From: Symbiobacterium terraclitae
GTDB lineage: Bacteria; Bacillota; Sulfobacillia; Symbiobacteriales; Symbiobacteriaceae
Length of the DNA: 60,723 bases
Reading direction: 5' to 3'
Assembly: GCF_017874315.1 (NCBI RefSeq)
Contig: NZ_JAGGLG010000027.1
Location: forward strand, 1 to 60,723
Both the position numbers and the translations under genes were made by a program. The stretch's first letter is position 1. The number at the start of each line of letters is the position of its first letter. Below are positions 8,716 through 16,608 of the stretch, piece by piece. The notes beneath the pieces were generated by a model, which was not told the DNA's origin, searched no databases, and saw only the letters and a program-made list of their open reading frames with translations.

Positions 8716-9228
8716 CTACAGGTCTGGCGGGGGCATCGGTGTGGGGGTCGGCTGGAGACCCCGGGCCTGGTACTTCTTGTCGACCTCCTGGCGGATCTGC
8801 GTGACGGACTTGCCGGCCTCGAGCCCGGCCACCACGTCGCGCGTGACGTCCACGCAGATCTGACAGCCGCTCGCGTGCTGGTCGAAGGCGGTCACCCTGT
8901 CGCTGCCGTCCCGCTGGAAGTAGCACGCGAAGTTGTCGCGGTGGAAGTTGCCGCAGCCGCAGTAGCAGGGGATGTGCTGAAGCGCCTCCTGGTGGTGCGC
9001 CGCGAGGAGGTAGGCCTCCTTCATCGGCTTCACGACGCCCGCGTACCAGTCGGGCGCCTCGGGAAACCCTTCAGGAAACGTCGTCACGTTCTGCGCGGCC
9101 GAGTTCTTCGGGGACTGCCCCGAAGCGCAGCCCGCAGCCACGGTCACCAGCGCTACCAGCAGCAGGGCAAGAGCCGTCCGCCGCCGTGCGGGCCGCTTCC
9201 GTTGTGAGGTCGCCTGCGTCACAGCCAT
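8716..9228 (-). CDS. PCYCGC motif-containing lipoprotein
   Basis: A 170-residue exported lipoprotein: positively charged N-terminus, hydrophobic core and lipobox VAAGC with the lipidated Cys at residue 34. The mature part has the family signature HIPCYCGCG (C88, C90, C92), then C102 in NFACYF and a GCQIC pair (C122, C125) in a helical C-terminus. This matches the PCYCGC family of Firmicute and Thermus-group lipoproteins, whose Cys/His-rich core suggests metal (copper or zinc) or redox function; the role is not established. ATG at 9228. The next gene upstream on the same strand is CcdA-like. Confidence 0.85.
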   Translation of the reverse strand: MAVTQATSQRKRPARRRTALALLLVALVTVAAGCASGQSPKNSAAQNVTTFPEGFPEAPDWYAGVVKPMKEAYLLAAHHQEALQHIPCYCGCGNFHRDNFACYFQRDGSDRVTAFDQHASGCQICVDVTRDVVAGLEAGKSVTQIRQEVDKKYQARGLQPTPTPMPPPDL

Positions 9229-9351
9229 CTCTGATCCCCCATTCTCCGTGGGCTTCACGTTCAGTCTGTCGGCTGAATGTGGAGAAAGTGTGAAGATCTC
9301 CGCCGCGCGGGACGGGCGAGTACCAGAATGGCGCTTTCGGACTAGACAGAG

Positions 9352-9378
9352 AGGCCCGGGCCACGGGGGCCCGGGCCT
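9352..9378 (-). terminator. Terminator of the CcdA-like gene
   Basis: A 10-bp inverted repeat (AGGCCCGGGC, 7-base loop, complement) starts four bases past the TAA of the CcdA-like gene at 9383. The strand is inferred from that gene; there is no T-run. Its position means the lipoprotein gene probably has its own promoter between 9229 and 9351. Confidence 0.65.
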
Positions 9379-9382
9379 GCGG

Positions 9383-10144
9383 TTACATGAACCAGTAGAG
9401 CAGGACGTCGTTGAGTCCGAGCATGAGGAGCACCGCACCGGCGATCCTCCGCACGTAGCGGTCGGCCCGCCGCAGGCCCCGGAGTCCGGCGCGCGCCGTG
9501 CTCCGCCCCAGCGAGAGCGCACTGGCCCACAGGAGGACAGGCACGGCGGTTCCCGCGGCGAAGATGACCGCGAGGAGCAGACCCGCCCGCGCCTGCAGCA
9601 GCAGGGGCACCAGCCAGCCGAAGAAGATCATCGCCATGGTCGGGCAGAAGCTCAGTGCGAAGGCCGCCCCCAGGCCGAAGGCGGGGGAGAGCCAGCGGGG
9701 CAGCCGCGCCTGCAACCGCTCGGCGATCCCCGCGCCGAGGGTGCCCTGCCAGAAGATCCAGCCCAGCAGGAAGAGCGCCATCGCCACGAGCAGTGGCCCC
9801 GACAGCCTGCGCAGGAAGACCATGGCGGGGGCGGGCAGGCGCCAGCCCAGCATTACCGCCAGGGAGCCCAGGAGGGCGTAGACCATGGCCTTGCCCAGCA
9901 CGAAGGCGCCGACCGACGCCCAGAGCGGGTGCCTGCGGGGATCCGACTGGGAGACGTAGGCGATGGCGCCGGCGTTCGCGGAGACCTGACAGGGAGCCAG
10001 GCCGCCGAGGAGGCCGAGCAGCAGGGCCGACAGCCCGGGGATGTCCTGCGCGCCCAGCAGGCCCTCGATGGGCGATGACAGGGCGCTGCTCAGCCTGCTC
10101 AGCATCAGGTACCACTCGTACGAAAGCGCGGACAGGATCTCCAC
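9383..10144 (-). CDS. CcdA/DsbD-like membrane thiol-redox protein
   Basis: A 253-residue polytopic membrane protein with about six hydrophobic segments arranged as two repeats. Each repeat carries one Cys in a helix-breaking motif: LAPCQVSANAG (C52) and SFCPTMAM (C167). This is the layout of CcdA/ScsB-type electron transporters, which pass reducing power across the membrane to extracytoplasmic thiols, and of the related SafE/UreH membrane families. GTG at 10144 follows GGGAGGG; an upstream ATG lacks such a site. The Cys-rich lipoprotein downstream on the same strand is a plausible partner. Confidence 0.75.
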   Translation of the reverse strand: MEILSALSYEWYLMLSRLSSALSSPIEGLLGAQDIPGLSALLLGLLGGLAPCQVSANAGAIAYVSQSDPRRHPLWASVGAFVLGKAMVYALLGSLAVMLGWRLPAPAMVFLRRLSGPLLVAMALFLLGWIFWQGTLGAGIAERLQARLPRWLSPAFGLGAAFALSFCPTMAMIFFGWLVPLLLQARAGLLLAVIFAAGTAVPVLLWASALSLGRSTARAGLRGLRRADRYVRRIAGAVLLMLGLNDVLLYWFM

Positions 10145-10254
10145 GGCCGTCCCTCCCTGTTTCAAGTGTTACAGGGAGGTGTGAAGAAACCGTGAAGGTA
10201 CGAAGCGGGGGTCAGGCTGCATAACATGGCGCAAAACGGGAGGGAGGGCCCTCC

Positions 10255-10782
10255 ATGCGGCTGCGCGCCCTGCTCCTTTCCGGCATCATGGTTGGACTGG
10301 CTGTGCTGCTCCAGACGGCCCCGATCTGGCTGGGGCAACCGGTGGGATTTGCGCTCGCGATCCTGGCCTGCCTGCCGATGGCTGTGGCCGCAGCGGCGGA
10401 TCCGGGAACCGCCGCGCTGGCCCTGCCCGCGGCCGCCCTCCTCTGCGGCCTCTTCCAGCCGGAGGAGGGCTGGATCTTCGGCCTGACCAACGGCCCTTTC
10501 GGGGTCGCCCTCGGCGTGGCGGTCCGGCGCGGGCACTCCGGGTGGAAGGGGCCTCTCCTGCCGGCTATCACCCTGTTCGGCGGCATGGCCCTGCTCACCT
10601 GGGGGGTCGGTTTTCCCGCTCTCGGGCCGAACCTGACCAGGCTGGGCCTGCCCGCTGCCCTGATCGCCTGCGGCTGCTTCGCGCTCGTCTGGTCGGCTCT
10701 CTGCATGCCGCTCGCCCGCCTGCTGGTCCGGCGCACCCGTCCGGGCCTGGAGAGCTGGGCCGGCCGCGGCCCGTCACGCTAG
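10255..10782 (+). CDS. Polytopic membrane protein of unknown function
   Basis: A 175-residue protein with about five hydrophobic segments (for example LLLSGIMVGLAVLLQTA, ALAILACLPMAVAAA, ALALPAAALLCGLF, ALIACGCFALVWSALCM). The compact size and the GPFGVALGVAV and GVGFPALGP loops recall small integral proteins such as ECF S components or YbbJ-like families, but no signature settles it. ATG at 10255 follows GGGAGGG. It diverges from the CcdA-like gene and converges on the propeller gene, 13 bases between stop codons. Confidence 0.6.
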   Translation: MRLRALLLSGIMVGLAVLLQTAPIWLGQPVGFALAILACLPMAVAAAADPGTAALALPAAALLCGLFQPEEGWIFGLTNGPFGVALGVAVRRGHSGWKGPLLPAITLFGGMALLTWGVGFPALGPNLTRLGLPAALIACGCFALVWSALCMPLARLLVRRTRPGLESWAGRGPSR

Positions 10783-10795
10783 TCCGGCGGCGCGG

Positions 10796-12490
10796 CTATG
10801 CCCTGCGGATCCGCCACAGCGAGCCGGATCCCGCATGGGGGATGAAGTGCCCCGGTACCGCCTCCAGCACGCCGAAGTCCACCAGGTAGAGGCACCGGTC
10901 GCGGGGGCAGAACTTGACGTCTATGGGCCGCTCGGGCCAGTTGCCGCCCGTTCCCGGACGCCGGTTCACGTAGAAGTCACGCACCTGCCCGCTGGCGGGG
11001 TTTGCCCGTACCACCCGGAACCCGGGCGTCGCTCCGGCGGCGCGGGGATCCATCGTCATGGGCCCTCCGGGCCCGAACTGGGCGATGAACAACTGGCCGG
11101 CGAAGCCGAACTCCCGGGGGGCGAAGTCGAACTTCATGCTCGCACTGTGGGGAGCCAGACGCAGCAGTGGCTGGCCGGCCAGCGGCGGATGTTCGAGCAG
11201 TGCAAAGCGGAGCTGCGGCTGACCCCGCGGGCGGAAGCGCGGGGCCGTGACGGGCAGGCCGCTGGCGAAGTCCGGCCAGCCGTACCATCCGCCCTTCACG
11301 ACCTCCCAGAGGCTGTCCCAGTCCCCCTCGATGGGCCGGAGGCCGCGGCCGTCAAAGCCGTGGTTGAGTGCCAGCAGGCGGCCGTCCGGGCTGAACCGGA
11401 GCCCAAACACGTTGCGGAACCCGTCCGCAACCACCTCCAGCCCTGAGCCGTCCAGCCGTACCCGGTAGAGGGCGCCGTTGGCCATCAGCCGGCCGCGGAT
11501 GACCTCCCCCGCCCGGGCCGGCGTGCCGAAGGGTTTGAAGGCCCCCGTCCAGGCCTGGTCCCGGCGCGGGTCGCCGGCCAGCCAGTTCAGGTCCCAGTAG
11601 TTGTCGCCCGCCAGACGGATGGCCCGAGCGGGCACGTCGTGCTCATGAGGGTGCTGCACGAGCCAGCCGAGGATGTAGTTGTCGAAGCCGACCACACCGC
11701 TGTTGGTCGCCGTGCCCACGCCGAAGTACAGGTAGCCGTCTGGGCTCAGCGCCAGCTCGCTGCCGTAGTGATCGCCGAAGGTGCGCAGGCCGGAAACCAG
11801 CGTGGTTCGCCCCTGTCCGGGCACCACCCGCGAGATGCGTCCCGGCGCGCCCCCCTCGGCGACGTACAGCGTTCCCTGGTGCCAGAGGGCTCCTGAGACC
11901 GGGCCCTGCAGTCCGTCGACCACCACAGTCAGGCGTTGTCCGTCGACCTTCAGCACCCGGGCCGGGCCCTTTGCCGGGCCGTAGGTAAAGCCTCCCTCGA
12001 CCACGTAGACGCCGCCCTCGCCGTCAAAGAGCACGCTGGTAGGATAGGTCAGGCCCGAGACGACGCGCTCCATCGCATAGCCCGGCTCGAGGGTGTAGTC
12101 GCTCTGTCCGGGCCGCAACTCCATCCGCTGGGCGATCTCCCGCAGGACCGCCGATTTCTCGGCCGACACCGGCGCCACGGCTTCGAAGGCATGTTGCCCC
12201 TGTCCGGCGCCCACCTCGTATTCGGTCGCCGCCTGTTCTGCCAGCTCGGCCAACTCGGCTACCAGCACAGCCGGGTCGTCAGGCACCTCGGGCCCGGGGG
12301 TCGCCTCCACCGGACCAGCAGAGGCGCCCTGCAGGAGCTCGACCTCCCGCATGTGCAACTCCAGGGCCTGCCGGGCCAGGGGCTGTCCATCGGGAGGCAC
12401 CAGTGCGCAGACGGCCTGGTAGAGCGGCCGGAGGAGCAGCGCTCGCTGCAGGTACCGCCGGCCGAGGGATGCAGGTGTCCGGTCGTTCAG
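10796..12490 (-). CDS. Ferritin-like / PQQ-sugar-dehydrogenase-like beta-propeller protein
   Basis: A protein of about 564 residues. The N-terminal ~100 residues are helical (RYLQRALLLRPLYQAVCALV, ALELHMREVELLQGA), like a ferritin-like or spore-coat-type helical module. The rest is a beta-propeller with GLTYPTSVLFDGEGGVYVVE, NVFGLRFSPDGRLLALNHG and a C-terminal IDVKFCPRDRCLYLVDFG, resembling soluble PQQ-dependent sugar dehydrogenases. There is no signal peptide. Start choice is unusual: the only good ribosome site (GAAGGGGGG) lies before a CTG at 12490; the longer frame to 12640 has no good site. Catalysis is not shown; a structural propeller is equally possible. Confidence 0.7.
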   Translation of the reverse strand: MNDRTPASLGRRYLQRALLLRPLYQAVCALVPPDGQPLARQALELHMREVELLQGASAGPVEATPGPEVPDDPAVLVAELAELAEQAATEYEVGAGQGQHAFEAVAPVSAEKSAVLREIAQRMELRPGQSDYTLEPGYAMERVVSGLTYPTSVLFDGEGGVYVVEGGFTYGPAKGPARVLKVDGQRLTVVVDGLQGPVSGALWHQGTLYVAEGGAPGRISRVVPGQGRTTLVSGLRTFGDHYGSELALSPDGYLYFGVGTATNSGVVGFDNYILGWLVQHPHEHDVPARAIRLAGDNYWDLNWLAGDPRRDQAWTGAFKPFGTPARAGEVIRGRLMANGALYRVRLDGSGLEVVADGFRNVFGLRFSPDGRLLALNHGFDGRGLRPIEGDWDSLWEVVKGGWYGWPDFASGLPVTAPRFRPRGQPQLRFALLEHPPLAGQPLLRLAPHSASMKFDFAPREFGFAGQLFIAQFGPGGPMTMDPRAAGATPGFRVVRANPASGQVRDFYVNRRPGTGGNWPERPIDVKFCPRDRCLYLVDFGVLEAVPGHFIPHAGSGSLWRIRRA

Positions 12491-12557
12491 TGGAATCCCC
12501 CCTTCAACTGTAGAGCACCCTATGTTTACGTGCCTGCGAAGGCAGGGATACGCAGAA

Positions 12558-12590
12558 GAGCCGAGCCGGGGTGTCCCCCTGACTCGGCTC
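12558..12590 (-). terminator. Terminator hairpin upstream of the propeller gene
   Basis: An 8-bp stem (GAGCCGAG/CTCGGCTC) with an inner GC-rich loop lies just after the small minus-strand frame at 12613-12762. It likely ends that transcript before the propeller gene starts. Confidence 0.5.
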
Positions 12591-12612
12591 CGTTCTCGTT
12601 TGTACCTGGCGA

Positions 12613-12762
12613 TCAGTCCGCCGCGTCGACCCTTTCGCACGCAACGGTGCGCCCTGCGGCGTCCTCGGCGTCCTCCAGCTGCAGCTCCATGGCGAACCCG
12701 ATGCCGTGGACCGCTTCAGCCGTCACCAGTCCCACTTCCCAATTCGCCTCAAAGGTTGACAC
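12613..12762 (-). CDS. Small hypothetical protein
   Basis: A 49-residue open frame from GTG at 12762, preceded by AAGGGGG nine bases upstream. The product is acidic and has a strand-like pattern (FEANWEVGLVTAEAVHGIGF, AMELQLEDAEDAAGR), ending RVDAAD. Codon usage is like the neighbours, with G or C in most third positions, and a hairpin follows its stop. No known family is recognised. Confidence 0.4.
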   Translation of the reverse strand: MSTFEANWEVGLVTAEAVHGIGFAMELQLEDAEDAAGRTVACERVDAAD

Positions 12763-12994
12763 CGAAACAGTCCCCCTTCCCGCGGGCGCCTCTGCATTGG
12801 CCCGTACGCTCTGACCTTAGAATACCAGGGGGAGTCCCGGGGTATGGCCTTTTGGCGATGAAATGTCGCTCTAGGCTGTCTGGTTGCGCGGCGCGCCGGA
12901 AGCCGGGCCGGTCCTGCCGGTTGTCGGCTGTCTGCCACCGTTCACCGCACGCAACGCGCAACTCGCCGGATCACGCCAAACCTCGCGCCGTACC

Positions 12995-13023
12995 TTTACA
13001 TTTTAGGTCAGGTAGGGTATGTT
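12995..13023 (+). promoter_or_regulatory. Sigma-A-type promoter of the ParM-bactofilin operon
   Basis: TTTACA at 12995-13000 and TATGTT at 13018-13023 are separated by 17 bases. The site lies ~90 bases before the ParM-like start, in a 349-base gap (12763-13111) that otherwise shows no gene. Confidence 0.55.
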
Positions 13024-13111
13024 TATTGGTAGTAATTTTCCAATCTTGAAGTGCGTCCCTCTCCACGAGAAGTCCGCCAGACCGGTGTGTGAACATCAAG
13101 GGGGGCAGTCG

Positions 13112-14161
13112 ATGGAACGGCTTATCGGAGTAGATCTCGGCTACGGATTCATCAAGGCTACGGACGGCAGGGAAGGCTTCCTCTTTCCGAGCGTCGTCGG
13201 CGACGGGAGCCCGTACCAGCCCCTGCGACTGGCCACTCAGGAATCGGACCCCACGGATAACTTGCGCATCAAGGTAGGAGACCAGGTCTACCACGTCGGG
13301 ACGCTGGCGGTGCGCCAGTCCCGCATGGCGTACCGGTCGCTCTCCACCACGCGCGCGGAGGGCAACGACCTGCTGGTCCTCTTCCTGGCAGCGCTCAGCC
13401 TCTTCGCCCACGAGCCCAACACCACATTCTCGGTCGTCACCGGCCTGCCTCCCGGGCGGATGCACCTCTCCGACGAGTTCGTGCGCAGCGTGAAGGGCGA
13501 CCACCGGGTGGTCCGGTACCGGGCCGGGAACCCAGAGGAGCTCTATCTGCGCGTCGAACGGGCGACGGTGGTCCCGCAGCCCCTGGGCACGTACTGGTCC
13601 CAGGTGCTGGATCCGCGCGGCCGGCTGCCCGAGCATCAGCCGGTGCCCGACGGCCGCATCGGCATCATCGACGTGGGCTTCCGCACCACCGACCTGGTGA
13701 CGGTGGAGGGCGGTGAGTACGTGCCGGAGCACAGCCGCACGATTCCCACCGGCCTGGCCTCCGCCTACGGGGCCATCGCCGCCAGCCTGCTGCGCGACTA
13801 CGGCGTCGAGCGGGAGAACCACGCGCTGGACGAGGCGGTCATCTCCGGCGAGATCAGCGTCAGCGGCCGGAGGGTGGACATCACCGGGCTGCGGGAGCAG
13901 GCCTTCGCACAGCTGGCCACCAAGGTGCTGGTGGAGATCCGCTCCACCTGGCAGGTGGCGGACTACGACCAGCTGTGGGTGACGGGCGGCGGCGGCCACG
14001 CCCTCCAGCGGTACCTGGTGCCGCAGTTCCCGCAGGCCAGCCTGATCGCAGACCCGCTGACGGCCAACAGCCGCGGCTACCTCGCGTGGGCGCACTACAT
14101 CTACGGCACGGGCGGCGCACCCTGGACAGACCGGACCCCGGTGAATCCGCAATCTCGCTGA
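13112..14161 (+). CDS. ParM/StbA-like bacterial actin
   Basis: A 349-residue protein of the actin-like ParM/Alp family. The phosphate-1 loop is at the N-terminus (IGVDLGYGFIKATDG, residues 4-18), the phosphate-2 region is IGIIDVGFRTTDLV near residue 186, and the adenosine region is LWVTGGGGHAL near 290. Such proteins polymerise with ATP and push or segregate DNA or arrange cell structures. ATG at 13112 follows AAGGGGGG. The bactofilin gene follows 15 bases downstream. No ParR-like adaptor or centromere repeat is visible, so plasmid-type segregation is not indicated. Confidence 0.85.
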   Translation: MERLIGVDLGYGFIKATDGREGFLFPSVVGDGSPYQPLRLATQESDPTDNLRIKVGDQVYHVGTLAVRQSRMAYRSLSTTRAEGNDLLVLFLAALSLFAHEPNTTFSVVTGLPPGRMHLSDEFVRSVKGDHRVVRYRAGNPEELYLRVERATVVPQPLGTYWSQVLDPRGRLPEHQPVPDGRIGIIDVGFRTTDLVTVEGGEYVPEHSRTIPTGLASAYGAIAASLLRDYGVERENHALDEAVISGEISVSGRRVDITGLREQAFAQLATKVLVEIRSTWQVADYDQLWVTGGGGHALQRYLVPQFPQASLIADPLTANSRGYLAWAHYIYGTGGAPWTDRTPVNPQSR

Positions 14162-14176
14162 GGGTTGTGAGGCGCC

Positions 14177-14938
14177 ATGTTCGGCTGGCGACGCAAGCCT
14201 GTCTCCCAACCGCACACCATCATTGACCGGGACACAGAGATCCGCGGCCCGCTGCACTCCCGCGGCACATTGGAGATCCGCGGGTTCGTGATCGGCGAGG
14301 TCGTCCACCGCGGGAGCCTGGTGGTCGCCCCCGGCGGGGTCTGCACCGGGCCCGTGCAGGCCGACGAACTCTTCCTGCGGGGCGAGGTTCACGGAGACGT
14401 GGCCGTCTCCGGCACCCTGCGGATCGGCAACGGCGGCCAGCTGTTCGGCGACGCGTCCTGTCGCCGCCTGATCATCGACGCCGGCGGGCGATTCGTGGGC
14501 AAGAACCTCTCGGGCGCTGACGAGGAGGCGGACGTGCGACTTGCGCCGCTGCGGCGGGCCGAGGTTCCGCAGACGACCGTTCCCGCAGAGCCCGAACCGG
14601 TTCGGCCCGCGCCGGAGCCCGAGCCCGGGGCGCCGCAGGGCACGTTCCCCCCACAGCAGGAGGAAGCAGGGGCCGACCCATCGCCGCCCACGTCGTTGCC
14701 GGAGGCGGAGGTGCCTCTGAGCCCCGAACCTGCGCAGCCGGAGGCGGTGCAGCCCGAGCCGCTGCCGGCGGCCGAGGAGCCGCCGGCGCCCGTTGGTGCA
14801 GGGCTACAGGTGGAGTCCGCTCCCGTGCAGCCGGAAGCGCCTGCTCCCGCACCGCCGGAGCCGCAGCCGATCGTCTTCCACGGGTTCATGCGGCCGAGAA
14901 GGACGCCCGCCGACCTTGCGGTGAGGCAGAACCAGTAA
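14177..14938 (+). CDS. Bactofilin (polymer-forming cytoskeletal protein)
   Basis: A 253-residue protein. Residues ~12-115 form a bactofilin right-handed beta-helix of short repeats (TIIDRDTEIRGPLHSRGTLE, RGEVHGDVAVSGTLRIG, NGGQLFGDASCRRLIID). The C-terminal ~135 residues are a Pro/Glu-rich low-complexity tail (PEPEPGAPQG, PLSPEPAQPE) ending in a short conserved-looking segment (QPIVFHGFMRPRR). Bactofilins self-assemble without nucleotides and scaffold cell-wall or polar proteins; the tail may extend from the filament to bind partners. The gene forms an operon with the ParM-like gene and ends in a strong terminator. Confidence 0.9.
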   Translation: MFGWRRKPVSQPHTIIDRDTEIRGPLHSRGTLEIRGFVIGEVVHRGSLVVAPGGVCTGPVQADELFLRGEVHGDVAVSGTLRIGNGGQLFGDASCRRLIIDAGGRFVGKNLSGADEEADVRLAPLRRAEVPQTTVPAEPEPVRPAPEPEPGAPQGTFPPQQEEAGADPSPPTSLPEAEVPLSPEPAQPEAVQPEPLPAAEEPPAPVGAGLQVESAPVQPEAPAPAPPEPQPIVFHGFMRPRRTPADLAVRQNQ

Positions 14939-14974
14939 GCGATCCCCCCGCCCGGCAGGGCGGGGGTCGCTTTA
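14939..14974 (+). terminator. Intrinsic terminator of the bactofilin operon
   Basis: A GC-rich hairpin (GCGATCCCCCCGCCC, loop GGCA, GGGCGGGGGTCGC, one bulged position) followed by TTTA, directly after the TAA. The stem also faces the convergent aminotransferase gene. Confidence 0.85.
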
Positions 14975-14980
14975 TGCCGC

Positions 14981-16168
14981 TCAGCGGGCCATGGCGCGGG
15001 GACGGCTCTCGTGCAGTCGGGCGACGAAGCGGTCGAGTCGCCGGAGGGCCTCGGCGAGCTGCTCGATGGGGGCCGCGTAGGTACAGCGGACGTGGCCGGC
15101 CCCGGCGGCGCCGAAAGCAGAGCCCGGAACGACAGCCACCTTCTCCTCCTCCAGCAGCCGCACGGCGAAGGTCGTGTCGTCCAGCCCGGTCTCCGCCACC
15201 GAGGGGAAGATGTAGAAGGCTCCTTTGGGCTCCACGCAGGGGAGGCCGATGCGCCGGAAGCCGTCGACCATCAGCCGCCGGCGCCGGTCGTACTCCGCCA
15301 CCATCCGCTCCCGCTCGGCTGAGCCGTGCCGCAGGGCCTCGATCGCGGCGATCTGTCCCGTGATCGGTGGGCACATGATGGTGTACTGGTGGATCTTCAC
15401 CATGGCCGCCAACACGTCGCGGGGACCGCAGGCGTACCCGATGCGCCATCCGGTCATGGCGTAGGCCTTTGAGACGCCGTTCAGAAGGACTGTCCGCTCG
15501 CGCATGCCGGGCATCGCCGCGATGGAGCGGTGCTCGCCCTCGTAGGTCATCTCGCCGTAGATCTCGTCGGAGATGACCAGCAGGTCGTGCTCGACGGCGA
15601 TGCGGGCGACCGCGGCCAGCTCGGCCGCGTTCATGACGGCCCCGGTGGGGTTGGCCGGGAAGGCGAGCATCAGCACCTTGCTCCGGCTCGTGATATGTTC
15701 CAGGAGCCGTTCAGGGGTGAGCTTGAACCCCTCCGCGGCCCGCAGGGGCACCGCGACAGGCCTCCCGCCGGCCAGCACGGCGCAGGGGGCGTACGAGACG
15801 AAGCAGGGCTCGGGAATCAGCACCTCGTCGCCCGGCTCCACCACCGCCCGCAGGGCGAGGTCGATGGCCTCAGCCACGCCGACGGTGACGAGGATCTCCC
15901 CCTCGGGGTCGTAGGTGAGGCCCTGCCACGCCTCCAGGTGGTCCCGGATGGCCTGGCGGAGCTCGAGAAGTCCCCAGTTGGATGTGTAGGAAGTGCGCCC
16001 CCGCTCCAGAGAGCGGATCGCGGCCGCGCGGATGTGCCACGGGGTGCTGAAGTCGGGCTCGCCGACGCCCAGCGAGATGATGTCCGTGCTGCTGGCAATC
16101 AGGTCGAAGAACCGGCGGATGCCCGAGGGGGGCAGCGCCGCCACCTGACGGTTGACGAAGGACCTCAT
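14981..16168 (-). CDS. Class I/II PLP-dependent aminotransferase, possibly alanine transaminase
   Basis: A 395-residue fold-type I aminotransferase. It shows the substrate-side GVGEPDFSTP near residue 35, YTSNWGLLELRQAI, the cofactor region FPANPTGAV, DEIYGEMTYEG (Asp/Tyr pair) and the PLP-lysine motif LNGVSKAYAMTGWRIGYA. It belongs to the aspartate/alanine/aromatic aminotransferase group. ATG at 16168 follows AGGAAG. A T-box leader with a probable GCC (Ala) specifier precedes it, which suggests that alanine supply is the regulated output; from the protein alone the substrate cannot be fixed. It is the only gene in its transcript. Confidence 0.9.
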   Translation of the reverse strand: MRSFVNRQVAALPPSGIRRFFDLIASSTDIISLGVGEPDFSTPWHIRAAAIRSLERGRTSYTSNWGLLELRQAIRDHLEAWQGLTYDPEGEILVTVGVAEAIDLALRAVVEPGDEVLIPEPCFVSYAPCAVLAGGRPVAVPLRAAEGFKLTPERLLEHITSRSKVLMLAFPANPTGAVMNAAELAAVARIAVEHDLLVISDEIYGEMTYEGEHRSIAAMPGMRERTVLLNGVSKAYAMTGWRIGYACGPRDVLAAMVKIHQYTIMCPPITGQIAAIEALRHGSAERERMVAEYDRRRRLMVDGFRRIGLPCVEPKGAFYIFPSVAETGLDDTTFAVRLLEEEKVAVVPGSAFGAAGAGHVRCTYAAPIEQLAEALRRLDRFVARLHESRPRAMAR

Positions 16169-16200
16169 GGCGCATATCTTCCTTCCCGGCGAGTTTGCTT

Positions 16201-16466
16201 GAACAAAAAAAGCCATCGTCCGCACAGGGACGATGGCTCGTGGTACCACCCTGATTCACGCTGCCGTCCGGCCGGACCGGCAGCGCCTCTCGGCGCGTAA
16301 CGTGCGCCCACCCGGAAGCGGTTACTGGCACACCGGGGTGCGTTGGCCGCTTCGGCTCCAGGTGGCGTTCGCCACCGCACGGCGCCGGGGTCGCACCGTA
16401 CCCCCGGCTCTCTGAAAGCCGCCGCAGATGACTACTCTTCCTATCATCGCCTTTTTCAGTTTAGGT
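16201..16466 (-). promoter_or_regulatory. T-box riboswitch leader, probable alanine specifier
   Basis: On the minus strand the leader has a Stem I with an AGAGAG bulge, a specifier-loop region reading GAAC-GCC-ACCTGGAGC (GCC at 16366-16364), the T-box AGGGTGGTACCACG (16252-16239) and a terminator with a 10-bp stem (16237-16212) and seven T's. The antiterminator bulge is UGGU, which pairs with a tRNA whose discriminator base is A, as in tRNA-Ala. The specifier was placed by comparison with the metG leader in this window (GAAC-ATG). Uncharged tRNA-Ala would raise aminotransferase expression. Confidence 0.85.
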
Positions 16467-16472
16467 TTCACT

Positions 16473-16502
16473 ATCATACGCGCGCCCGGCCCCCGCTGTC
16501 AA
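16473..16502 (-). promoter_or_regulatory. Promoter of the T-box/aminotransferase transcript
   Basis: On the minus strand, TTGACA (16502-16497) and TATGAT (16478-16473) are separated by 18 bases and lie directly upstream of the T-box leader. Confidence 0.75.
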
Positions 16503-16608
16503 CCGGAAACAGCGTATCGCCACAACCGGGACAGGGCGTCTAAAATAGGAGTACCGCAGCCCCCGCCGGAGAGGCGGGGCATTCTGACCGGAACCTGGAG
16601 GCTAAGCC

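Noticed and set aside
13112-14161. A plasmid partition locus
   Set aside because: There is no ParR-like gene, no direct-repeat centromere and no plasmid replication gene nearby.
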